NCBI GenBank assembly: GCA_949825045.1
Contig: OX463820.1
Span: 5,282,501 to 5,346,500 of the forward strand
Direction: 5' to 3'
DNA from: Argyresthia goedartella
Lineage: Eukaryota > Arthropoda > Insecta > Lepidoptera > Argyresthiidae
Length of the DNA: 64,000 bases
A program made the translations under genes and the position numbers. Below, piece by piece: positions 36,201 to 48,200 of this stretch (within the stretch, counting starts at the first letter, position 1; every line of letters starts with the position of its first letter). The notes under the pieces were generated by a model that did no database searches, was not told the DNA's origin, and saw nothing but the letters and a program-made list of their open reading frames with translations.

Positions 36201-39200
36201 GTCCGGGTCCCCACATATTGAGCAGGCATCAGCTCGTGTGGTATACGGACTCAAAACAACCCCTTTGTGTTAACAGTTGTCTTAGTAAGAATTAACTGTG
36301 AGCCATGGGGGCGGCGTGACATTACACCGCATGGGCATCAAGCATAGTCTGCCTGTCTCTCTCGCGCTCGGTCTAACGTATGAGTTTGAAGGAGACAGTT
36401 ATTGTTTTGCTTTTGCTAGCTTATAAATATAGAGTGATCTTTTTGCATTCATGTCAGGTGACAGGAGGTCGATGCGCGTTATTGTGATTTCGAGGTTAGA
36501 ATAAAATCATTCATTTTTAAACATATTGTATAGTGAAATTGCATTAGTGTGAGTACTGTGAACCGGCCACTGGCCCAGAAATTATGCTTTATTGTCACGC
36601 GATACGTGGGCGGTTTCAGTCTTGAATTAAGCGAATTTCTAGGAACTATTTAGCCCTTTTGAACCGAAATAATGTGTGTAGGTATGCCTTGTTAAAGGAT
36701 CTGTACAAGGCCAAATCGGCGCAGTTATGGTCAAACTGATATTTAGTGTATGGCAATACAGTCACTTTTCAAACGATTTGAGTTACATAACAAAGGCACT
36801 ACTGGGTTATAATAAAAGTTTAGGTATACGGATGCAATTAGCGATTCAATGGCACCTACGCTAGGTGGCGCTGGCGTTCTTGGAGACAGAGTTTCATTCA
36901 TCTGAGGTTAGATTCAAAAACTCGTCACGTGATCTTTCAAAAACACTTCATACTGGCAAAATTAACCGCAAATGAGATTAGGGTGCCATATATTAAAAGG
37001 ATTAAATAAAATTTGACGACTTTGCCAGTTGCACATCCTCCAACCACACCAGCGCGATCTGCAAGGAGCTTTTCAGATTAGATGCCATTGATGTAACTTG
37101 CAGCTGTTTTATTGGATGAGGCACTCACTGATATTTAATTAATAAATAAATATTAGAGGACAATCTTTCACAAATCGAACTAGGCCCGCACAGAGCACGC
37201 TCGACACGCGACCACCTTCCAGGCACTGACATTGCTGAATGCCTGTATCATTCAGTACCCAGAAACTGACATTTTTGATATGAGCCTGTCGAATGGAAAT
37301 TTATCCAAATAGTTAATAAGTTTTTCATCATAATTCTGAATACAACTGAGAAATTGAATTTGTAATTTTAAATTGTAATCTATGTAATGATTTTTTTAAT
37401 AATGATACCTAATTAATTTTTTATTTCATTTGTTATAAAATAAATTGACTTGTATTATCTTGTTATTGCATTGTATTACTATTCTCATGTGTTGGTGTAT
37501 ACTGAAACGGCCTTACTAATAAAAAAAGTTATTCACGGTTTAACTTATTCAGTGTTTTGTCCTTTTCATACGTCGAGTAAATGTCAAATGTCAAAGCAAG
37601 ACAAAACACTGTATAAGTTAAACTGTGTATAACTTCTTTTATTAGTAAGGCCGTAAGTGTGTAATACGGATTAATAAAGAAATCTAAATCTAAATCTAGG
37701 CCCATACTAAGTTCAATAAGGCTTGTGTTATGGGTACTAGACGACGATATATTTAATACAGATAAATACTTATGTCCATACATAGAAAACATCCAAGACT
37801 AAGAAACAAATATTCGTGCTCGTCACACAAATATTTGCCTTACCGGGATTCGGACCCAGGAGCTCTGTAGGCAGGGTCACTACCCGCTGGGCTAAACCGG
37901 TCGCCAATTTAATTTCCAGGTCCCTCTTCTAGCTCCGAATAGCACGCTGAAGTTCCCCACGAACATTGAGGAGCTGTTCGACGCCAACGTCAGCCCTGAC
38001 GTGTTCTTTCGTTCCGTCACCGGACAGGTGAGCTTACTTATATGTGTCGTCACCCTTGGTGGACCTTCTAAGTGGTACTAATAGTAGGAGAGGCCGAGAG
38101 GGGAATTCGTGATTGAGATATGGGAGATACCTTGCTCTCTGTTCAGTAACTTTACCAAATATGAGCTTTTCACCTAGAGCCGCGCCATTAGAACAACAGT
38201 AATTCACCAAGTAAAAAAAATAAAAATAACTGACTTCAAGTCCTTTTTCTTGCCACCCGGTCGGGAAGCGAATGTCGTCAAAATACACGAAAACAAGGCT
38301 CGAAAACAAGGCTACGAAATCTGTCTGTCTGACAGTCAAGTCCACACGTATTACACGACATAAACGAATATACGGTACTTATAGACAATTCATCTTACGA
38401 CAATGACCTTTAACACCACTGACAAGTCACAGTAAAGCAATAATACGCAATTTCGTCTACCTGGATGATATCATAATTCCAGTATTTTTGCTTTAGAAAA
38501 CACGAGTCCACTGATTTCTAATTTTCAAAAATGTAAACAAACTGGAAGGTCACCCTCTCAAATAAAAAAAGGATTTTTGAAATCGGTTCATAAATAAGTC
38601 CTAAAAAGTACTTAGTACCAGTTTTGAGGTAACAAACATTATAGTAGTTTATGTGACTGCTACATAATGGAGGGCATTAATACTCGAAAGTGAGTCGTTT
38701 CATAATAATATCACTCGAGAGTTTTAATGCCTAATTATGTACAGTTACATACACTAGTTTATCTACATACATATCATAAGCTCTCTTTGATGTGTTCAGG
38801 AACCGCATGTTTGACCGGCATTGTGGCTCTGCTGTTGTTTAGCTTGTTCTGTAGTACCAACGTACCAACGTGCCGCAGGCGGGCGTCGGCGTTCGAAATT
38901 TGAATGTCAGTACCAACTTCACAGACAAACTAGGGGCGCACGCAGGCCGGCGTCGGCGTTCGAAATTTGAATTCCATAATATGCAGAAAAATTACACATT
39001 ATGGTCATAATGTGTAATTTTTCAGATAAGAAATGAGGTTTTACCAAGTAGTTTAACATTATGCTGATCGTAACGTGCGGTTTTTGTACGCAGTAAAGAG
39101 GGTTTATGATACGTGTGTAGATAAAAGAATAAAAAAATAAAAAATAAAACAACCGAATTGAGAACCCCCTCCTTTTTTGAAGTCGGTTATAAAAATATGG

Positions 39201-42200
39201 AAAGCTCAGATTTGGTGGAGTTACCAAAGCTGTAATGTATATCCCATATCTTAACCTTTTGACCGCTCAGTCGGCACTGGCCGACAACTGAGAGTCGTGC
39301 CACTGTCGCGACAGTTTTTATATTAAAAGAAACCTTGTCTCGTATGAATTAAGTGCTGCTGCCTGAAGTATTCTCCATAAGTGTTCGGATTAAACGTGTT
39401 TTCTTGTTTTAGCTGGTAGGTAGGTTTATAATTTATGTCTGTTAGTAGTCTCATTCTAAAAAAAGGATTTTACTCCAAAAACTTCAAATGTTATGTCAAG
39501 TGTCATCCGTATTTTCCTTGTTTGCTTTAAGAACGGAACGTGCGGGGATTTATCCACTCATAATATGAAGCTGTCCTGTGTATTTCAAATACAAATACAA
39601 ATTCATTTATTTAGCGAAAAGATTTACCGTCCGTCTCTTTCCTGCAGCCTTATGGCGTAACTCTCTGAAGTTCATAGCGTGTGTCTATGGTTCATCTCAT
39701 GCTCATACAATTTCATCGATTGCGGGGATCACCGAATGGCTTCTAGGCTTCATTCAATGAGCTTGGGTTTGGCCTCCATGTAGCATCATAATGGAGGCCA
39801 CTTGCGTGATACCAATTTTTCAGATGAAGCTGGTGCAAGGTGTCAAACGTAAAAGTCTATATGAAGTTCATAGCTCAGACGACTTACGCCATAAGGCTGC
39901 TGTTCGTTCGATTTTCGACACTTTTTTCTTTATGTTTATAATAACAACTTTCTGTTAACTTGTTCCATATTTTGCCTGCCATATTATCTTGTAAGTGAGC
40001 GGAACGAAATATAGGTCACGTCACACACACAAACAAAGTAATGATTGTCTGCGTTTTGTTCATTACGTCTTGCTTGTTCATTTTGTTTATGTTGTTTCAA
40101 ACTATGTTAGTAATAGATTATTTCTCAACAAGGTCACGGTCACACACGGTCTCACTCTTAGCCACTCCAAGGCATAATACTTCCGCATATGAGCACTCCT
40201 TCAGGTTGCAGGCGGTCCGAATGTGGAACGCACTTCCTTGTACGATAAGAGACAGCCCGACTCTTTTCGCTTTCAAAAACCGGGTAAAAGAGCACTTCCT
40301 CTCTCTTTTGCGATAGTTGTAGTATGTATATTATTGTTATATATAAACTATATGTACAGGTATGTATTTTATAGATATTTAATTTACTTATATGTATTTT
40401 ATTATTGTTTAGATATTGTGCACTTCCTACCCTTTCTTGATAAATTTTCCTGTCATGCCTTGGTTTGCTGGAAGAAATCTCTGGCATTACTAGACTGGTT
40501 TACTGCCAATAACTTGTCCTTCCTCCCAACATTCCTAGACCCATCAATTTTAAATCCTTGCTATTGTTTGCCACTTCCCCATTTATTAAAATCATACCAT
40601 AGGTTGTTATATTTAAGTATTGTATTATCTTGTTCTAAATCAATCTTTCCCTAACTGACCAACTGCAATAATTGCGTGCCATTTCTGAAACTTGGATGGA
40701 AGAAAGAAGCTTTTAAAAAAAAGGGCAAAAAAACAAAAAAAAGAGATGACACTTGACATTGGCGATATGAACTTGTTGTTAGACCACCATTAAAAGGAAA
40801 GAAGAAGAAGACTTACAGGAAACAAATAATGGTCTCTTGCGAGTACTAGACTGGTTTACTGCCAATAACTTGCTTCTGATTTCAAAAAAGACTAAGTGCA
40901 TAAAATTCACTTTACCTAATGTAAGGCAAGTTGAGAGTAACATTGTGTAGACAAACAAAACTAGTAGATAAAACTGTATTTCTCGGCATCACTATTGATG
41001 CCAAACTATTCCCCATATTGTAAAATTAGCACATAGACTTAGCTCCGCAGCATATGCAGTTAAAAGAATATTTCCATAGCATTATATCCTACGGGGACGG
41101 GCTGCTGACATTGAGACCATCTATCTTAATTTTGCAGAAGAGAGCGATCCGATTTCTTTATAAGCTAGGTAATAGAGAGTCTCTGAGAGATTTTTTCAAA
41201 GAAACCAACATCCTAACAGTTGCAAGTCAAACATTTTATATCTATGAAAACATGATGTATGTGACGAAAAATATCAGTAGCTTTAAAACCATTGATAGCC
41301 GCCACAATATGCAACTAGAAATAAACTCAAAGTTTATTTTAGAATATTCAGACTCACAAAAGTAGTTCTTCTAGAAGCGAGCGAAGGGCTCCATTTCGAC
41401 AAAATAGGAGGCCGATTTTGCTTTCGTCTCTCTCTATGTCTTTGTGTCTGTCAGTTCCGGTCTAAGGGCCACAGTTTTCAAGCGATCCTCACAAAACTTG
41501 GCACACGTGTTCCTTGAATTAACAGTTTTTTTGTCGATATCTTTTTAGATTTTCCCCTGGGGGGGGGGGGGGGGGGAGTTATGACGTCATTAATTTTTGG
41601 TATGGGTTTTTTCTTTTTCTGAAACCTATCGTGTGGAGTATCAAATTAAAGGGCTTCATGAGCATGATATTCTCAAAATATACTAAACCATTACCTTTCG
41701 GCCGCCTGTTTTCTAAAAATCCAAGAAATATTTTCAAAACATACCAAGTTTGGACTCCTCGAAGTAGAAGACGGATTAGTAAAGAGGATATATACACGCC
41801 ATGAGTGTGAGTAAAATAGACTATAACTATTTTCGTGAAAAGTCAATAGATTGTATTTTAAATCGCAAAATGTAGATTACAAAGTAATTGGTGCGGCTAC
41901 TTTACTAATTGATTTTGATGGAATCTAAAATACTTACATATAAATTGGTTCACAGTCCCCCCTGTTAGCGAGGCCTATCCCACAGGGACACTAGTAATTA
42001 GGCACCTACTTAATGTTTTATTATGCTTGCTTGATTATGTTATGAAGTTCAAGTCTCAATTTTTGTGTTATTCTAAAGCTACATGGGGGAAAGAACACAG
42101 TATGTGGAATACAACATACAACCTTATTTTACCAGATCCGGTTATGCATTTAACAGCGCCAGTATGCATTTAACAGCGCCAGTATGCATTTAACAGCGCC

Positions 42201-45200
42201 AGTATGCATTTAACAGCACCAGTATGCATTTTACAGCGACAGTATGCATTTAACAGCACCAGTATGCATTTTACAGCGACAGTATGCATTTAACAGCGCC
42301 AGTATGCATTTAACAGCGCCAGTATGGATTTTACAGCGCCAGTATGCATTCAACAGCGCCAGTAGGCGTTTAACAGCGCCAGTATGCATTTATTTATTTA
42401 TTTCCAATTATAATTGCCAGATTAATATCAAACAAAAAAATTTGGAAAGAAATTGAAAATGATTCAACTACAAGACAAAACAACAATATTTTACTAACAT
42501 CTAGGTAATTACTGCTCCAAGTGCAGTAGTGTAAGCACCCACTTCAGCATCCATTGTCAATTTTAGGGTTCCGTACCCGAAGGGTTCCAAACGGGACCCT
42601 ATTACTAAGACTTCGCTGTCCGTCCGTCCGTCCGTCCGTCCGTCTGTCACCAGGCTATATCTCAAGAACCTAGCTAGCTAGAGAGTTCAAATTTTCACAG
42701 ATTATGTATTTCTGTTGCCGCTATGACAACAAATACTAAAAAACAGGATAAAAGAAATATTTAAGGGGGCTCCCATACAACAATTCTTTCAATACCACAT
42801 ACAAACTTATGGATGCACCTGGTTACGTACATGGAGTGTGAAAGTAACCGCACCAATAACTTTGTAAACAATATTTTGCTGTGTAAAATCCAAACTATTC
42901 ACTCCACACCATCGCTTCCATTGAACGGTGGTACGGAACCCTTCGTGCGCGGTTTAGACTCGCACTTGACCGTTTTTTTATCATGCTATGGTTTAGTAGC
43001 TAATATTGCTTAGGTCTTAATAAAAATGTTAACAAATCTAAAAAGGTCTATTGTATGTTAGAATGTAATCCCATCCCTATTTTTATTTTGCTCGTTGCTA
43101 TTTTTTAAATTACCCTAATATTATAGTACTTAGCAGTATTTTGGACTGTAATAACGTTGTGGGTATTATAAACCTTTATATACTTAAATGTGTTTAATAT
43201 ACGGATACTAAAGTGCAAAAAATTACTTGATTCAGTGCGACGATGGATTCCTAAAAATAGGTTTCATAATTATTTAGCAGTGAATTATGAAATATTTCGT
43301 ACTTATTTTAACCGTTTATTAAGTACATATTACATGTACAAAGGTCTAATAATAAAGTATATACTGGTGCCAATTCGGATTTGCACAATTTCAATTTAGT
43401 TCAGCTTAATTTTATTATTTATTTATTTTATTATTTATTCAATAGTTTACAATAAGGCTTACAGTAATTATTTACCAAATTGCACTTATTGCTAGATAAT
43501 TAGTAACAAAAAGCAACACTTATCATTTATCTGTAGAAACTAAATAGTAGAGTCAGATCGTTTGTTAACTTTGGGATTGTATCAGAGAATATGTCAACCA
43601 GCTGACCCACCCTGACCAGTTCATTTATGAGAGCTATAGCTCTTGGGGTAGGCGCGTTATCACCGCGCAGGCTGCGAAAATGATGGGCCGAAGCCAATAG
43701 TGGTGGCCGCCGCCGAAGCATACCAGATCGCAATTTGGGGACTATTATAGAGATGTTGTGCAAAACGCTTGGATTATTTACCATGTTTCGCAATGTACTG
43801 ATATAGTGGACAAATAGGGCCAGCTTTCTTCTAAGCTCTAGAGTATACAGGCCAACCATACCCACCACAAATAGGGAGGGGAAAAGGAAAGGATAATAAC
43901 CATACATTCGTTTGTAGAGGTATCTAGCAAACTTCCTTTGTATTCGCTCTATCATAATAGTGTATTTATCCTCGCGAGGATCCCAAACTATAGCGTCAAA
44001 CTCCAGCCTACTACGAACAAATGCGTTGTAGAGCATAATAGCAACTTTCGAATCTCTAAAATGAGAAGCAGTCCGCATGATGAACCCTAAAGTCCTGCTG
44101 GCATTTTTGCAAGTTGTTTTAATGTGATTGCTAAAGGTTAATTTTTGGTCCAACATTATCCCCAGATCACGGATCTTGTCAACCCTTTCCATGACTTGTC
44201 CGTCTAGCGTGTATAGATTCATTGCAGGTGCGCGTTGCCTAGAAAACGTGATGACTTTACACTTTGCAATATTCAAATCAAGTTTATTTGATTTGCTCCA
44301 CTTAGCTACAGCGTTTACATCATCCTGCATTCTTTGACCATCGGCAGCAACTCTACAAGGTGTGAACAATTTTAAGTCATCAGCAAACATGAGACATCTA
44401 CACCCCTTCACAACGTCAGGGAGATCATTTATCATGAGCGCGAACAACGTCGGTCCGAGTGTGCTACCCTGAATTACCCCAGATCTAGTGTAGTAGTCGA
44501 CAGAACGGTATTTTTGAAGCTGGACATACTGGACACGATCACTCAAGTAACTGGCAATAAATTTTAGAAGTTTGGGTGTGAAACCAAAGCCAGATAGCTT
44601 ACGTAGGAGTATATCATTATCAACAGTATCAAAAGCCTTCCGAAAGTCAAAAAATGCAGCGTCAACTTGACAACCTGTGTCCATTTGACAAAGAGTGTAG
44701 TCAACGAAGTTAATATGGTTCGTTGTGGTAGATCGCCCTGCACGAAAACCATGCTGTGCGTCTGCAAGACGAATCTCTACCTGTCGAGTTATTTGCGCAT
44801 TAAGTATATGTTCAAAGACTTTACAAAAACCTGACAAGACAGCAATAGGCCTAAACTCAGTCACATCAATAGAGCTAGATTTAGGCACCGGCGTAACTCT
44901 CGATCTCTTCCATTTACTGGGAAATTTACATTGCTTTATAGAGAGGCCAAATATATGCTGAAGCGGCTTAATTAGCACATATTTACAATCTTTTATCAAC
45001 AAAGCTGGTATTGAGTCAGGGCCTGCGGCAGCTGTAACTTTCATGCTCTGGATGGCGCGCTTGACTTCTTGAAATGTTATGTCAGTTATAGAAATGTTGA
45101 GAGCGTCTAAGCAACCTCCAGAACACTGTTCAGCATCCTCTGCGCTAAGATTTGGAATAGTGTCTAAGAATACAGAGTGAAAGTGAGTTGCAAATGCATC

Positions 45201-48200
45201 AACAGCTTCCTGGTTGCCTACACATTTACCCTTGTGGATGTATTCTTGGCTCAAGCTCCTGGGACTCCGCAAGCTTTTAACATACTGCCAGAATTTATTG
45301 GAGTCTTCATATATATTACGTTCAACTGTTTTCATATAGCGGCGGTACGCCATGTCTATTAGTGATTTTATAAGACTTCGATAGTACTTATAAACCTGAT
45401 GATTGAAATCCAGACCCAACTGCTTATACTTTTTTAGGTGAAAGTACTTGATCTTCAATTTTGATTTAATTTCATCCGTAAACCAAGGTGGATAGCGTCT
45501 ATAGTTGATTTGCGTACTACTTTTTAATGGCACATTTTCATCAAGAACACAGTAAAGTTCATCATAGAAGGCATGTAGAGCAGCATCGCTGTCCCTCAAA
45601 CTCAATACATTAGTCCAATCAACGCGAGATAGTTCAAGATATAGTTTGCTTAGATCAGCTTTGTGAAAATTCCATTTAGGGGGCTGCCTATCAGCGTTCG
45701 GGGGAGGTTTTGAGGTTATGTAGGAGGGTAAAGAATGTTTTGAGCTAGGCATGGTTAGCATTATCTCCAGGGGTGGGTGATACAGGTCTGCGGGAACCAA
45801 CGGTTCAACATCAGCTGAAACTAGTACTTGCTCTGATTTAATATTTGTGATTACATAATCAAGAATCCCTCCATAAGAATTAGGTGTAACATTTAGTTGC
45901 TTACCGTTACAGAATTGGATAAAGTTGATAATCTGTGATTTCACTTTTGAGCTGCATGAATTGATGTTGAAATCTCCTAATAACAAGAAATTCAAGGTAG
46001 AGTACCGACAGTATATATCTTCTAAGCATTCTAATACATCCAGGTAACGACTATCATCATAGCTAGGTGGTAAATATACTACACAGATAATTAATTTGAC
46101 ACCTTTATGAGTTATAATTAAACCCAAGATTTCTTTTTCAGCAGTCGGACTGTCAATATTGTCAATTATTAAACCTTAAACCTTAAACCTTAAACCCGAC
46201 AAACTTGACAAGTGGACAGGACTAAACTTAACTAAAATTGTGTAACTCAGAATTAGCACCAATAACTACAATGTTATTTAAACCAAGTTGTGGGGTTACA
46301 ATTTAAAAGATAACAATTACAAAATGAATAGTAGCCACTACAAAGTACAATTACGAAGAGTTACAAACAGTATAGTGAAGGTTACAAGTCTAAATAGTCA
46401 ATAGTACAAATGAATAAGTTTCAAGCACTAATAGTACTGAGCAAGAAATAACTTTGTAGACGATTCAGATTATATTGTAGGGGGTAACTAAGTAGTTTGC
46501 AACCTGTACAAAAATTTTACCATTGATATTGTCGTATACACATAATGACTAGCTTCCTGTACATTCCCTTTTACAAAAATGAACTAGTAGTCGCAACTAA
46601 CCTTAGAGTTGTCACATATACTACGAAAAAAATTGTATGGCGTACCAGAATCTGGTTATAGATACGAGATTTTTTTTCCGTGTATAACTACCATTACAGG
46701 TTTAACTTAACCTAATGCGGTAGGTTCATTTAATCAAATTTAACTAATTATTTATATATTATTATGATTATAATTATGATTATACCTTGGACACTATTGA
46801 CACACATTGATCTAGCCCCAAACTAGGATTCCTTGTATCTTGGGTACTAGACAACGATACACATAGGTATATAGATAAATATTATACTTAGATAGATAAA
46901 CAACCATGACTAGGGTACAGACATCCGTTCTCATGAAACAAATATTTGCCCCCACCGGGACTCGAACCCGGGACCCTTGGCTTCGTAGGCAGGGCCACTG
47001 CCGACTCGATACCACGATTTTGCATGGACGCGACGACGCGACACGCCATATCAAACACGTAGTTTTTCAAATCATTTTGCCGCTTGCGCGTGCGCCTCTC
47101 GGGACAGTCGTGTGGAGACATGTCTCCGTTTTCCATCAAACCCCAAAGTAAAATTGTTCTTTGCTTGTCATCTTTGAAGATTCTTTAATTTAGTCAGCTA
47201 CCTACGTAAAACTGAGTGAGAGAACCATGGCCGAGCACAGCCCAGATGCTTTCGAAGATTATCTGCCGCAGTGGGGCCTGGAAGTGTATTTTACACAATT
47301 CAAAGGTAGGTATTTACCTAATCATTTCCTTTCATTATCTTGTGGTAAGCTAAAGCTAGGGCAATCTGGGGGTAAAAAGCCATAAGGTACCGGCCGCGCC
47401 AGCATAGTGCCAACGACGAGCCAAAAGTAATATACCTAGTACCAAACCTACTAATAACGCTAGCTTTCATCTGTGTCTAACCTACCTGGTGATATCTTTT
47501 CAGAACAAAGGGGAGGAAAGTATGGCTAGAAATAGAAGTAGATTTAACAATCAACAGTAATTGAATAGAACCTATATTTCCTTACCCCTACGTCGTTACC
47601 TAACCGGAATAGAGTGATACGCCCTAATCACATGGTTTTCTCAGTTTCAAACATATGAAGATCAGTCGACTGAGCCGAATAGATCACAGGTCTCACAGGG
47701 TACTTCTAATTCTTACTACAACTTACGATACGTCCTACAGTCACTGGAGGACACTGGGACATTGGGAAAAAGATTCCCGTTCTTTTGAGATTTTGTTTTA
47801 TGTTATTGTGTTAATAATGACTAACAATGTTCTTATATTGTAAAATTACTTTAGTCTAACAATAAAATAATTACATTTGTAATTGTGTTTATTTGTCTGC
47901 CTGCCTACTTTTAAATTTTATATAGGTAGAACAAGATTGTTTTGTTTGTTTTAGCTGTAGTTTTTTGCTTATATGGTGATGATCAGTAGCTATGTACTTC
48001 TCTAGTGTGTTGCCTAATTTATTTTATTTTGTCTGAGCGTTTCGCAACACAAATACCGGTCATTTGTTAATATTTGAAGAATCACCAATTAGATTGAATT
48101 TATTTTCACTTCAATCTAATTGGTGATTCCTGAAATATTAACAAAAGGGAAATGACCGCTTATTGCCATGCTAAAACGCTCAGATAGCTAAATTTAGCTG

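Noticed and set aside
42141..42390. CRISPR-like array
   Set aside because: A 20-bp tandem repeat without spacers in a eukaryotic genome; it is a minisatellite.
46168..46195. AAACCTT repeats as telomere-like DNA
   Set aside because: Only about four units, and the insect telomere unit is CCTAA/TTAGG. It is probably a short microsatellite at a LINE truncation point.
46888..47139. Minus-strand frame MENGDMSPHDCPERRTRKRQ as a divergent gene start
   Set aside because: It reads straight into a SINE without a supported splice donor. The protein-like start may be chance, since it shares a GC-rich patch with the promoter of the SAM-like exon.
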